Assembly (NCBI RefSeq): GCF_900302505.1
Contig: NZ_OMOJ01000011.1
Span: 1-64,000 of the forward strand
DNA: 64,000 bases
Direction: 5' to 3'
DNA from: Pseudoprimorskyibacter insulae
GTDB lineage: Bacteria; Pseudomonadota; Alphaproteobacteria; Rhodobacterales; Rhodobacteraceae
Both the position numbers and the translations under genes were made by a program. Of the stretch, positions 53,078-61,959 are shown one piece after another. How positions within the stretch are numbered: position 1 is the first letter of the stretch; every line of letters starts with the position of its first letter. The notes beneath the pieces are model-generated. The model ran no database searches. It had not been told where the DNA came from and saw nothing but the letters and a program-made list of their open reading frames with translations.

Positions 53078-54820
53078 ATGACCTTTGCACCAGCCAAATG
53101 GCCCCGAAAGCTTCGTTCACAAGAATGGTATGGCGGCACCTCGCGGGATAACATCTATCATCGCGGGTGGCTCAAGAACCAAGGCTACCCGCATGACCTG
53201 TTCGACGGGCGCCCGGTGATTGGCATCCTGAACACTTGGTCGGACCTGACGCCGTGCAACGGCCACCTGCGCGAGCTGGCGGAAAAGGTCAAAGCCGGGA
53301 TTTGGGAGGCTGGCGGATTTCCGGTCGAAGTGCCCGTATTCTCGGCCTCGGAAAACACCTTCCGTCCGACGGCGATGATGTATCGCAACCTTGCCGCCAT
53401 GGCGGTCGAGGAGGCGATGCGCGCCCAGCCCATTGACGGCGCTGTGCTGCTGGTGGGCTGCGACAAGACCACGCCAAGCCTGCTGATGGGCGCGGCCTCA
53501 ACCGATATTCCTTCCATCGTCGTGACCGGCGGGCCGATGCTGAACGGTTGGTTCCGGGGCGAGCGTGTGGGCAGTGGCACCGCGCTTTGGCAGATGTCCG
53601 AGGACATCAAGGCCGGCAAGATGACCACCGAAGATTTCCTTGAGGCCGAACAGGCCATGAGCCGGTCCAGCGGCACCTGCAACACGATGGGCACCGCCAG
53701 CACCATGGCCAGCATGGCCGAGGCGTTGGGTATGGCGCTTTCGGGCAACGCCGCCATTCCTGCGGTCGATGCGCGCCGCCGCGTGATGGCGCAGCTGACG
53801 GGCCGCCGCATTGTGCAGATGGTCAAGGACGATCTGAAACCGTCCGACATTCTGACCCGCGCCGCCTTTGAAAACGCGATCCGCACCAATGGCGCGATTG
53901 GCGGGTCAACCAATGCTGTGATCCACATTCTGGCGCTTGCTGGCCGTGTGGGCGTGGATCTGTCGCTGGACGATTGGGATGCGCTAGGCCGCGATATCCC
54001 GACGATTGTGAACCTCATGCCGTCGGGCAAATACCTGATGGAAGAGTTCTTCTACGCGGGCGGCCTTCCGGTGATCCTCAAACGTTTGGGCGAGGCGGGC
54101 AAGCTGAACAAAGACGCGCTGACAGTCTCCGGTGACACCGTCTGGGACGAGGTCAAAGACGCCAAGAACTGGAATGAGGATGTGATCCTGCCGGTCGAAC
54201 AGGCGCTGACCCAGCAGGGCGGGATCGCCGTGCTGAAGGGCAACCTTGCCCCCAACGGCGCGGTGCTGAAGCCCTCGGCGGCCAGCCCCAACCTGATGAA
54301 GCATCGCGGTCGCGCCGTGGTGTTCGAAGACATCGACGACTACAAAGCCAAGATCAACGATCCCGATCTGGACATTGATGAAACCTGCGTGATGGTCCTG
54401 AAAATGTGCGGCCCGCGCGGCTATCCGGGCATGTCCGAGGTCGGCAACATGGGCCTGCCGCCGAAGGTGCTGAAGAAGGGGATCACCGATATGGTGCGTA
54501 TCTCGGATGCGCGTATGTCGGGTACGGCCTATGGCACCGTGGTGCTGCACACCGCGCCCGAGGCAGCAGTGGGCGGCCCGTTGGCCATCGTGCAAAACGG
54601 CGACATGATTGAATTGGACGTGGCCAACCGCCGCCTGCATCTGGATGTCAGCGACGAAGAAATCGCGCGCCGTCTGGCCGCATGGACCGCGCCGGGCGAA
54701 AAGCCCCAAGGTGGTTATGCCAAGCTGTTCCACGACACGGTGCAGGGCGCTGATACCGGCGCGGACTTGGATTTCTTGCGCGGCTGCCGTGGCAACGCGG
54801 TGCCAAAAGACTCGCACTAG
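53078..54820 (+). CDS. IlvD/Edd family sugar-acid dehydratase (L-arabonate/D-galactonate type)
   Basis: This 580-residue iron-sulfur dehydratase has the three cluster Cys in TPCNGHL, GCDKTTPS and SGTCNTMGTAST, and GGSTNAVIHILALAGR. Size and neighbours match L-arabonate dehydratase of Azospirillum and Rhizobium, which also takes D-galactonate or D-fuconate. It gives 2-keto-3-deoxy acids. Next to a sugar 1-dehydrogenase and the ChvE importer, it is the second step of the same oxidative route. The exact substrate is not proven. Confidence 0.9.
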   Translation: MTFAPAKWPRKLRSQEWYGGTSRDNIYHRGWLKNQGYPHDLFDGRPVIGILNTWSDLTPCNGHLRELAEKVKAGIWEAGGFPVEVPVFSASENTFRPTAMMYRNLAAMAVEEAMRAQPIDGAVLLVGCDKTTPSLLMGAASTDIPSIVVTGGPMLNGWFRGERVGSGTALWQMSEDIKAGKMTTEDFLEAEQAMSRSSGTCNTMGTASTMASMAEALGMALSGNAAIPAVDARRRVMAQLTGRRIVQMVKDDLKPSDILTRAAFENAIRTNGAIGGSTNAVIHILALAGRVGVDLSLDDWDALGRDIPTIVNLMPSGKYLMEEFFYAGGLPVILKRLGEAGKLNKDALTVSGDTVWDEVKDAKNWNEDVILPVEQALTQQGGIAVLKGNLAPNGAVLKPSAASPNLMKHRGRAVVFEDIDDYKAKINDPDLDIDETCVMVLKMCGPRGYPGMSEVGNMGLPPKVLKKGITDMVRISDARMSGTAYGTVVLHTAPEAAVGGPLAIVQNGDMIELDVANRRLHLDVSDEEIARRLAAWTAPGEKPQGGYAKLFHDTVQGADTGADLDFLRGCRGNAVPKDSH

Positions 54821-54829
54821 GGGCATAGG

Positions 54830-55762
54830 ATGACTGAGCTTCACAAGATCGCCATTGTCGGGGTGGGCAAGATTGCCCGCGATCAGCACTTGCCTGCTAT
54901 CTCGGCGGGCAAGCGGTTTGATCTGGTGGCCACGGCCAGCCGCAACGCCCAAGTGGGCGGGCTGCCGGGTTACACCTCGCTTGACGCGTTGTTGGAGGCG
55001 CATCCCGAGGTGACTTGCGTGTCGCTTTGTACCCCGCCGCAAGTGCGGTATGACGATGCCCGCCGCGCCTTGATGGCGGGGCGGCATGTCATGCTGGAAA
55101 AACCGCCGGGCGCGACCCTGTCCGAGGTGCATGATTTGCAGGCGCTCGCCGCCGAAAAGGGTGTTGCGCTCTATGCCACGTGGCATTCGCGGCAAGGGGC
55201 CAGCGTTCAGGCCGCCAAAGCTTGGTTGGCGCAAGGCCGCAGCATTCGCCGTGTGACGATCAACTGGAAAGAAGACGTGCGCAAATGGCACCCTGGCCAA
55301 GATTGGATCTGGGAGCCGGGCGGCTTGGGCGTCTTTGATCCGGGCATCAACGCGCTGTCGGTCCTGACCGAGATTTACCCGCGCCGCCTGCACTTGGCGT
55401 CTGCGGAACTGTCGTTCCCCGAAAACCGCGCAACCCCGATTGCTGCCGATCTGGTGTTCAATGATCCTGAAGGGGCCGAGGTGAGCGCCGCGTTTGACTG
55501 GCGTCAGCAAGGCAACGAGATCTGGGAAATCCGTATTGAGACCGATCAAGGCCTGTGCCTTCTGGCCAATGGCGGTGCCACGCTGTTGATCGACGGTGAG
55601 CAGATCGCCAATGGCACGGATGAAGAATACCCCGCGCTTTATGATCAGTTCGCGGATCTTGTTGAGGCGTCCGCCATAAACGTGGACCTGTCGCCGATGA
55701 CCCATGTGTCGGATGCCTTCACCCTTGGGCGACGTTTGCAGGTTGAGCAATTCTATTTCTGA
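54830..55762 (+). CDS. Gfo/Idh/MocA L-arabinose/D-galactose 1-dehydrogenase
   Basis: This 310-residue enzyme resembles the Azospirillum L-arabinose 1-dehydrogenase and rhizobial D-galactose 1-dehydrogenase: IVGVGKIARDQHLPAI, HVMLEKPPGATLSEV, ATWHSRQGAS, WKEDVRKWHPGQDWIWEPGG and FDPGINALSVLTEI. It oxidises the sugar to the 1,4-lactone with NAD(P). It lies 9 bases after the dehydratase gene. With dgoKA it could complete a De Ley-Doudoroff galactose route; no lactonase is adjacent. Confidence 0.9.
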   Translation: MTELHKIAIVGVGKIARDQHLPAISAGKRFDLVATASRNAQVGGLPGYTSLDALLEAHPEVTCVSLCTPPQVRYDDARRALMAGRHVMLEKPPGATLSEVHDLQALAAEKGVALYATWHSRQGASVQAAKAWLAQGRSIRRVTINWKEDVRKWHPGQDWIWEPGGLGVFDPGINALSVLTEIYPRRLHLASAELSFPENRATPIAADLVFNDPEGAEVSAAFDWRQQGNEIWEIRIETDQGLCLLANGGATLLIDGEQIANGTDEEYPALYDQFADLVEASAINVDLSPMTHVSDAFTLGRRLQVEQFYF

Positions 55763-55860
55763 TCGCCGGGTCTGGACATTCCGAGCGGGCTAGGGTGGTA
55801 TCGCTATCATCTTTGGCCGGAACAGGGCCAATACCGCCCTTCCGACGGAACTGAGACGTG

Positions 55861-56619
55861 ATGACCGAAACTGCCTTATATTGGGGTCTGGCGGCCCTTG
55901 CCTCATTGTTTGTGGGGGCCTCGAAAGGGGGGCTGCCGATCATCGGGATGCTGAGCGTGCCGTTGATGTCCATCGTGATGCCGCCGATGGTGGCCGCCGG
56001 GCTGCTGCTGCCGATTTACATTCTGTCGGATATGTACGGGATTTGGCTGTTCCGGGCGTCCTTTTCGCGCCGGAACCTGGCCATTCTGATCCCCGCCGGG
56101 GCCATCGGCATTGGCATTGGCTGGGCGACGGTGTCGATCACCGATGAAAACGCGGTCAAAGCGATGATTGGCTTGGTGGGCCTAGGGTTTCTGGCCGACA
56201 AGATGCGCCGCCGGTACAAAAAGGATGACCGCCCGCGCCCGGCCAAAGTGGTGCCGGGGCTATTCTGGGGCAGTATGGCCGGGTTCACCAGCTTTATCAG
56301 CCACGCAGGCGCGCCGCCCTATCAGGTGTATATCCTTCCGCAAAAGCTGCCGAAAATGGTGTTTGCCGGCACGTCGACCATCCTGTTTGCTGTCATCAAC
56401 GCGCTGAAGCTGCCGCCCTATATCATGCTGGGGCAGGTGAATGGCGATAGCCTAAAGCAAGGGTGGTGGCTGTTGCCGGTTGCGCTGTTTGGGTCGTGGC
56501 TGGGGCATCGGCTGACCAAGATCATCCCCGAAAAGGCGTTCTTTGTCTTTGTTGAGGTCGCGCTTTTGCTGGTCTCATTGAAGCTTCTGTACGACGGGAT
56601 ACACGGCTACTTGGCCTAA
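55861..56619 (+). CDS. TauE/SafE family permease
   Basis: This 252-residue membrane protein has seven or eight helices in the two-repeat TauE/SafE pattern: ALASLFVGASKGGLPIIGML and SMAGFTSFISHAGAPPYQVY. The family is linked to export or uptake of sulfite, taurine breakdown products and other organic anions. The ATG at 55861 is one codon after an in-frame GTG. A terminator at 56640 closes it off from the box genes; which side it serves is unknown. Confidence 0.9.
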   Translation: MTETALYWGLAALASLFVGASKGGLPIIGMLSVPLMSIVMPPMVAAGLLLPIYILSDMYGIWLFRASFSRRNLAILIPAGAIGIGIGWATVSITDENAVKAMIGLVGLGFLADKMRRRYKKDDRPRPAKVVPGLFWGSMAGFTSFISHAGAPPYQVYILPQKLPKMVFAGTSTILFAVINALKLPPYIMLGQVNGDSLKQGWWLLPVALFGSWLGHRLTKIIPEKAFFVFVEVALLLVSLKLLYDGIHGYLA

Positions 56620-56639
56620 CACCCTGATGTTTCCCAATG

Positions 56640-56668
56640 AAAACGCCTCGCAAATTGCGGGGCGTTTT
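56640..56668 (+). terminator. Rho-independent terminator after the TauE/SafE gene
   Basis: AAAACGCC (56640-56647) pairs with GGCGTTTT (56661-56668), continued inward by CGCAA/TTGCG with single-base mismatches. The T run lies in the stem's right arm. It isolates the next cluster. Confidence 0.8.
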
Positions 56669-56692
56669 GCGTTTCGGGGAGTGGATAGGTTT

Positions 56693-56708
56693 ATGCAAAA
56701 AAATGCAT
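56693..56708. promoter_or_regulatory. RTGC-N8-GCAT palindrome 1 of the box cluster
   Basis: ATGCAAAAAAATGCAT is a 16-bp palindrome-type site upstream of the DUF4863 gene. It shares the RTGC-N8-GCAT layout with sites at 56746, 60118 and 60233. It is a candidate operator for the box regulator. Confidence 0.5.
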
Positions 56709-56745
56709 CAACCGCCTCTTTTGTCTTGCGACGGTGCGATGCTAT

Positions 56746-56761
56746 ATGCACTATAGCGCAT
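56746..56761. promoter_or_regulatory. RTGC-N8-GCAT palindrome 2 of the box cluster
   Basis: ATGCACTATAGCGCAT lies 27 bases upstream of the DUF4863 start. Its reverse complement differs by a single base from the site at 60233 before boxC, over 16 bases. A shared regulator for both transcripts is the simplest reading. Confidence 0.6.
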
Positions 56762-56788
56762 ATTGGCGGTGCGGATTTGGGAGGAATC

Positions 56789-57256
56789 ATGTCGCAAGCA
56801 CGATTTGAGGCGCTGATCGGAGAGATTGCGCAAGATATTGCCGCAATGGATCTGAATGACGCGATGGCCACCCATCTGAACACGTCCTTTGGCCCGTCGA
56901 CGCAGGCGTTTCAGGAACTGTCGGGCCTTTGCGCCGAGGGCGAGCGGGATGGCTGGCTGATGGCGCGCGAACATGGCGGCATAAAGTTTGGCCGCGCGGT
57001 AAAGCCGGGCGCAAGCGCGGGCGCTTTCAGTGTGGATGTGGTTCGCATGAAGGACGTCAGAGGCCCGCATCACATTCACCCGAACGGAGAAATCGGCGCG
57101 GTCATACCGCTGGAGGGCGCGCCGAAATTCGATGACTTCCCAGAGGGTTGGTATGTCTATGGTCCCGGTACTGACCATCATCCAACCGTGTCCGGCGGGG
57201 ATGCCTACGTGCTGTACCTTCTGCCTGAAGGTGCCATCGAGTTTACCGGAAAATAA
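56789..57256 (+). CDS. DUF4863 family protein (4-hydroxylaminobenzoate lyase-like)
   Basis: This 155-residue protein has a cupin-like C-terminal half: GPHHIHPNGEIGAVIPLEG and GTDHHPTVSGGDAYVLYLLP supply His ligands. The DUF4863 family includes PnbB, which converts 4-hydroxylaminobenzoate to protocatechuate. It starts at the ATG 56789 after GGGAGGAATC; a longer frame from 56627 would read through the terminator and operator. It is the first gene of the block that includes benzoate-CoA ligase. Its role with benzoate is not known. Confidence 0.8.
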   Translation: MSQARFEALIGEIAQDIAAMDLNDAMATHLNTSFGPSTQAFQELSGLCAEGERDGWLMAREHGGIKFGRAVKPGASAGAFSVDVVRMKDVRGPHHIHPNGEIGAVIPLEGAPKFDDFPEGWYVYGPGTDHHPTVSGGDAYVLYLLPEGAIEFTGK

Positions 57257-57302
57257 GACCAGACCCGGAGCAATCCGGGCGCGTCACGGGAGGAGAGACG
57301 TG

Positions 57303-58850
57303 ATGACCCAGACCAACGAAAACGCAGCGGTCTATTTCCTAGATCGCCATCTGGCCGAGGGCCGCAGCGACAAGGTCGCCTATATCGAGGCCGACGGCGA
57401 AAAGCGCAGCATCACCTATGGTGAATTGGCCGGGCAGGCGGGGCGTTTTGCCGGTGCGCTGTATCGCCATGGTGTGCGCCGCGAAGAGCGCATCGCCATG
57501 ATCGTGCGCGACACTCTGGAGTTTCCGGTGGTGTTCTGGGGAGCGATGAAGGCTGGGGCGATCCCTGTGCCGCTGAACACGCTACTGTCCGCCGATGTCT
57601 ATGAGGCGATCCTGAACGACAGCCGTGCCTCGATCCTTGTGGTGTCCGAAGCGCTGTATGACACCGTGAAGTCCGCGATTGAGGGCAACCGCTTCCTGCG
57701 CACGGTTGTGGTGATCGGCGATGCGCCGGAAGGTACTGAAAGTTTTGACCAATTCGTCGAAGGCGCACCGGTTGAGGCAACCTGTGATGCTTGCGCCGAT
57801 GAACTGGCCTTCTGGCTGTACTCCTCTGGTTCAACAGGTGTGCCGAAGGGCGTGCGTCACGTGCATTCCTCGCTTCAGGCCACGTGTGACACGTTCGGCG
57901 CGCAGGTGCTGGGCATCACCGAGGATGATCTGGTCTTCTCGGCGGCGAAAATGTTCTTTGCCTATGGCCTTGGCAACGCGGTGTCCTTCCCGATGTCGGT
58001 TGGCGCGACCACGGTGATCTTCTCGGGTCGTCCCACGCCGGATGCGGTTTCGGCCATTTTGGCCGAGCATAAGCCGACGATTTTCTACGGCGTGCCCACG
58101 CTTTACGCCGCTATGGTCAACGCGCAGGAACAAGCGGGCGGTGCGCCCGATCATGCGTTGCGCCTGTGCACCTCGGCGGGCGAGGCCCTGCCGCGAGAGA
58201 TTGGCGAGCGTTGGGAAAAGATCTGGCATGCGCCGATCGTTGACGGCGTCGGCAGCACCGAAATGCTGCACATCTTCCTGTCGAACCGCCCTGGAGACAT
58301 CGTCTATGGCACCTCGGGCACGGCGGTGCCGGGCTATGAGGTGCGTCTGGTGGACGAACACGACGAAGATATCAAAGACGGCGATGTGGGCGAATTGCTT
58401 GTCCGTGGGCCTTCCAGTGCTGAAGGCTATTGGAACCGCCGCCACAAATCGCAATCCACCTTCGCAGGCCACTGGACCCGCACTGGCGACAAGTATGAGC
58501 GCACGGAAACGGGCCGCTATGTCTACTGTGGCCGGGCCGACGATATGTTCAAGGTCTCGGGCATTTGGCTGTCGCCGTTCGAGGTGGAATCGGCGCTTGT
58601 GGATCACCCCGCGGTTCTGGAGGCCGCTGTCGTCGCGCGCAAAACCGATGATGGTTTGGAAAAACCCGCCGCCTATATCGTGCTGAAGCCCGGAGCGAGT
58701 GCCGATGTGGTGGGTGAGTTGAAGGAGTTCGTCAAAGAGAAGGTGGGCATGTGGAAGTACCCCCGCTGGATCACCGTTGTGGATGAGCTGCCGAAAACCG
58801 CCACCGGCAAAATCCAGCGCTTCAAACTGCGCGACGTGGAGGCGGTGTGA
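57303..58850 (+). CDS. Benzoate-CoA ligase
   Basis: This 515-residue AMP-forming ligase makes benzoyl-CoA, the first step of the box pathway. ATP-binding motif is LYSSGSTGVPKGVRHVH, with YGVPTLYAAM, GDKYERTETGRYVYCGRADD and the catalytic Lys in ELPKTATGKIQRFKLR. The start at 57303 follows GGAGGAGAGACGTG. The following alpha/beta hydrolase overlaps its stop (TGATG). Its block identity (BclA/BadA-like) is set by the box genes downstream. Confidence 0.92.
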   Translation: MTQTNENAAVYFLDRHLAEGRSDKVAYIEADGEKRSITYGELAGQAGRFAGALYRHGVRREERIAMIVRDTLEFPVVFWGAMKAGAIPVPLNTLLSADVYEAILNDSRASILVVSEALYDTVKSAIEGNRFLRTVVVIGDAPEGTESFDQFVEGAPVEATCDACADELAFWLYSSGSTGVPKGVRHVHSSLQATCDTFGAQVLGITEDDLVFSAAKMFFAYGLGNAVSFPMSVGATTVIFSGRPTPDAVSAILAEHKPTIFYGVPTLYAAMVNAQEQAGGAPDHALRLCTSAGEALPREIGERWEKIWHAPIVDGVGSTEMLHIFLSNRPGDIVYGTSGTAVPGYEVRLVDEHDEDIKDGDVGELLVRGPSSAEGYWNRRHKSQSTFAGHWTRTGDKYERTETGRYVYCGRADDMFKVSGIWLSPFEVESALVDHPAVLEAAVVARKTDDGLEKPAAYIVLKPGASADVVGELKEFVKEKVGMWKYPRWITVVDELPKTATGKIQRFKLRDVEAV

Positions 58851-59671
58851 TGGCAATCGACTGGTCCGCAGGGCGGGGGCGGTTCACGGCAAATGGCAAG
58901 TCGCTGGAGTGGGGGGCGTTTGGCCCTGCGCCCGGCGACGCTCCGGTGATCGTGCTGCTGCATGAGGGGCTTGGCTCTTTGGCGCTGTGGCGCGATTTCC
59001 CCCAGCGGCTGAGCGATGCGACGGGCCTGCCGGTGTTCGCCTATTCGCGGGCGGGCTATGGCCAATCGGATGCCGACGACCTGCCGCGCCCGCTGGATTA
59101 CATGACCCGCGAAGCGACGCAGGTGCTGCCGGATGTGCTGAATGCGTTGGGGGCCAGCCATGTGATCCTGATGGGCCATTCCGATGGCGCGACCATCGCC
59201 GCCGAATACGCGGGCCGGGTCGAGGATTTCCGTGTGCGCGGCTTGGTTCTGATGGCCCCGCATTTCTTTACCGAAGAGATGGGCCTGACCGAAATCGCCC
59301 GCGCGGCGCAGGTGTTTGCCGAAACGGATATGGGCGCGCGTTTGGGTAAGTACCACCGCGACCCTGAGGCGACCTTTCGCGGCTGGAACGACGCGTGGCT
59401 CGCCCCCGGTTTCAAGGATTGGCACGTGGGCGATGTAATCGATTATTGGCGCATTCCCTGCCTCGCCATCCAAGGCGTGCAGGATCAATACGGCACTGCC
59501 GCCCATATCCATGAGATTGAAACGCGCAGCTATGCGCCTGTCGATGTGCTGATGCTGGACGATTGTCGCCACTCGCCCCATTTTGACCAGCCGCAAGCGG
59601 TTCTGGACGGCGTGGCCGAGTTTGCCGCGCGGTTGCAGCGCATTGAGGCCGCTGAGGTTGAGGGTGTGTGA
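58850..59671 (+). CDS. Alpha/beta hydrolase of the box cluster
   Basis: This 273-residue hydrolase has the nucleophile in MGHSDGATIAAEYA, an oxyanion HEGLGS loop, and a catalytic His in DDCRHSPHFDQPQAV. It lies between benzoate-CoA ligase and the DUF309 gene, coupled at both ends. It may hydrolyse a stalled CoA ester or a lactone made by the epoxide route; this is inference. A GTG at 58847 is an alternative start. Confidence 0.85.
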   Translation: MAIDWSAGRGRFTANGKSLEWGAFGPAPGDAPVIVLLHEGLGSLALWRDFPQRLSDATGLPVFAYSRAGYGQSDADDLPRPLDYMTREATQVLPDVLNALGASHVILMGHSDGATIAAEYAGRVEDFRVRGLVLMAPHFFTEEMGLTEIARAAQVFAETDMGARLGKYHRDPEATFRGWNDAWLAPGFKDWHVGDVIDYWRIPCLAIQGVQDQYGTAAHIHEIETRSYAPVDVLMLDDCRHSPHFDQPQAVLDGVAEFAARLQRIEAAEVEGV

Positions 59672-60135
59672 TGGCCTGGACCGGTCCCTTGACCTTGCCG
59701 CCCGAGCCGTATTTCCCCGGTCAGAATACGCGCCCGTCCGAGACGTATTTCGCGCCGTTTAAGGCCGGGGTTTCGGGCGGTGTGGGCGAGCTTGAGGAAT
59801 GCGCGGCCTTCTCGGCTGGGCTGTCGGCCTTTGGTGAGCGCTACTACTGGGAAGCGCATGAGTTTTGGGAGCCTGTCTGGATGGCTTTGCCGCAAAACAG
59901 TGTGGAAAAGCTGTTCCTGCGCGGGTTGATCCAATTGGCCAATGCGGGGCTTAAGGCGCGTATGGGCAAGGATGGGGCCGCGCTGCGCATTCTGAAGCTG
60001 GCGGATGCGGCTTTGGCTGAGGCGCTGGTTCGCGCGGGCGATGCGCCGATTCTGGGGATGTCACGGGGCGCAGTCCAAGGTCTGCGCCGTCAGGCAATCG
60101 AGGATTCAGCCTCAATTGTGCATTATGATGCATAA
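59671..60135 (+). CDS. DUF309 domain protein of the box cluster
   Basis: This 154-residue protein is of the DUF309 family. The hallmark is YYWEAHEFWEPVWMALPQ, with further FLRGLIQLANAGLKARMG. The family has a helical metal-like fold without known activity. It is coupled to the hydrolase gene and ends 155 bases before boxC. An operator-like site (60118-60133) lies in its last codons. It starts at the ATG 59671; GTG 59668 is also possible. Confidence 0.8.
   Translation: MAWTGPLTLPPEPYFPGQNTRPSETYFAPFKAGVSGGVGELEECAAFSAGLSAFGERYYWEAHEFWEPVWMALPQNSVEKLFLRGLIQLANAGLKARMGKDGAALRILKLADAALAEALVRAGDAPILGMSRGAVQGLRRQAIEDSASIVHYDA
60118..60133. promoter_or_regulatory. RTGC-N8-GCAT palindrome 3 of the box cluster
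   Basis: GTGCATTATGATGCAT at the end of the DUF309 gene keeps the RTGC-N8-GCAT layout. It lies 115 bases upstream of the palindrome at 60233, within the probable boxC promoter. Confidence 0.4.
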
Positions 60136-60232
60136 AATATCTTGAAATCCGGTGTTATCTGGGCTTTTAACAGAAAAATCTGGCGGTGAGGTGCACAATA
60201 GTTCCATTTCGGTGTTTACGTGATCCGAAATT

Positions 60233-60248
60233 ATGCGCTATGGTGCAT
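60233..60248. promoter_or_regulatory. RTGC-N8-GCAT palindrome 4 of the box cluster
   Basis: ATGCGCTATGGTGCAT lies 43 bases upstream of the boxC start. In inverted orientation it matches the site at 56746 in 15 of 16 bases. A TGCACAATAG half-site lies at 60192. Confidence 0.6.
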
Positions 60249-60290
60249 CACGCCCCGCAACACAACTCTTGATGGGGAGGAGACGCGCCC

Positions 60291-61949
60291 ATGACCAAAG
60301 TGATCGATTTTCAAACGGACCCGTCCAAGTACCGCCACTGGAAAGTGGCGTACGACGGTGACGTTGCGACCCTGTATATGGATGTCGATGAAAACGGCGG
60401 CCTGTTTGACGGCTACCAACTGAAGCTGAACTCCTATGACCTTGGCGTTGACATCGAGCTGGCCGACGTGGTGCAGCGCATGCGCTTTGAGCACCCCGAG
60501 GTGAAGGTCGTGGTGATGAAGTCGGCCAAGGAAAAGGTGTTCTGCGCTGGCGCGAACATCCGCATGCTGGGCGGCGCAAGCCACGCCCATAAGGTGAACT
60601 TCTGTAAGTTCACCAATGAAACCCGCAACACGTTTGAAGCCGCCGAGGCCGACAGCGGCCAGAAATACATGGCTGCCGTGAAGGGGGCCTGCGCCGGTGG
60701 CGGCTATGAGCTTGCCTTGGCCTGCAATCATATCATGCTGACCGACGATAGCTCGTCGGCTGTGGCGCTGCCCGAGGTACCGCTGCTGGCGGTTCTGCCC
60801 GGCACTGGCGGCCTGACCCGCGTCACCGACAAGCGCAAAGTGCGTCGTGACCGCGCCGATATCTTCTGTTCGATCGAAGAGGGGGTGAAGGGCAAGCGCG
60901 CCAAGGAATGGCGTCTGGTCGATGAGGTGATCCCGAACTCGAAGTTTGATGACACCGTGACCGAACGGGCTAAGGAATTCGCGGCAGCGTCGAACAAGGC
61001 CGTGGGGCAGGGCATCGCGCTGAACCCGCTGGCCCGCAGCTTTGCCGAAGATGGTTCGGTCAGCTATTCGCTGGTTGAGGTCACGCTGGACCGCGCGGGC
61101 AAGAAGGCCACCGTCACCATAAAAGGCCCGGATGCTGAAACGCCCGCTGACATGGCTGCGGTTGAGGCGTTGGGCGATCAATCCTACCTGCTGCGTCTGG
61201 CGCGCGAATTGGACGATGCGATCCTGCACCTGCGCTTGAATGAACGTGAACTGGGTCTGATGGTGTTCCAAAGCCAAGGCGATCCCGAGGCCGTTCTGGC
61301 CGAGGAGGCGCTGCTGGTTGCCAACGCGGGCAACTGGCTGTCGAACGAGATCCTGAAGTACTGGAAACGCGTGTTGAAGCGCATCGACATGACCTCGCGC
61401 AGCCTTGTGGCGCTGGTCGAGCATGGCTCGTGCTTTGCCGGTGTTCTGGCCGAGATCCTGTTCGCCGTTGACCGCAGCTATATGATGGAAGACGAGTTCG
61501 AAGGCGACAACCGCCCGATGGCCACGGTCACCCTGTCGGATGCAAACTTTGGCCTCTTCCCGATGGGCAACGACCTGACCCGCCTGCAAACCCGTTTTCT
61601 GGGAGAGCCGGAAACCGTTGACGCGCTGGCCGCCCGCAAAGGCGAGGCGATGGAAGCTGAAGATGCCGATGAGGCGGGCCTTGTGACCGAGATCTTCGAC
61701 GATATCGACTGGGAAGACGAAATCCGCATCTTCATGGAAGAACGGGCCTCTTTCAGCCCCGATGCAATGACCGGCATGGAAGCCAACCTGCGCTTTGCTG
61801 GCCCGGAAACCATGGAAACCCGGATCTTTGGCCGCCTGACCGCTTGGCAGAACTGGATCTTCAATCGCCCGAACGCAACCGGGGCCAATGGCGCATTGCA
61901 GCGCTACGGCACGGGCGTGCGCGGCGACTACAACATGGAGCGCGTGTAA
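60291..61949 (+). CDS. boxC: 2,3-epoxybenzoyl-CoA dihydrolase BoxC
   Basis: This 552-residue crotonase-type enzyme opens the ring of 2,3-epoxybenzoyl-CoA. It has two crotonase-like halves; GACAGGGYELALACNHIML, LPEVPLLAVLPGTGGLTRV and EHGSCFAGVLAEILFAVDRS are family blocks. The size is normal for BoxC (about 550). It is followed by boxB after 113 bases that hold an intergenic repeat. Confidence 0.95.
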   Translation: MTKVIDFQTDPSKYRHWKVAYDGDVATLYMDVDENGGLFDGYQLKLNSYDLGVDIELADVVQRMRFEHPEVKVVVMKSAKEKVFCAGANIRMLGGASHAHKVNFCKFTNETRNTFEAAEADSGQKYMAAVKGACAGGGYELALACNHIMLTDDSSSAVALPEVPLLAVLPGTGGLTRVTDKRKVRRDRADIFCSIEEGVKGKRAKEWRLVDEVIPNSKFDDTVTERAKEFAAASNKAVGQGIALNPLARSFAEDGSVSYSLVEVTLDRAGKKATVTIKGPDAETPADMAAVEALGDQSYLLRLARELDDAILHLRLNERELGLMVFQSQGDPEAVLAEEALLVANAGNWLSNEILKYWKRVLKRIDMTSRSLVALVEHGSCFAGVLAEILFAVDRSYMMEDEFEGDNRPMATVTLSDANFGLFPMGNDLTRLQTRFLGEPETVDALAARKGEAMEAEDADEAGLVTEIFDDIDWEDEIRIFMEERASFSPDAMTGMEANLRFAGPETMETRIFGRLTAWQNWIFNRPNATGANGALQRYGTGVRGDYNMERV

Positions 61950-61959
61950 GCGCGCTCCG

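Noticed and set aside
53984-55750. Open frame (588 codons) opposite the IlvD/Edd dehydratase and sugar dehydrogenase
   Set aside because: It is antisense to two enzymes with all cluster and cofactor motifs and resembles no protein family.
56627-56788. N-terminal extension of the DUF4863 protein
   Set aside because: It would be translated through a Rho-independent terminator and two operator-like sites, while the ATG at 56789 has an ideal ribosome site and begins the family domain.
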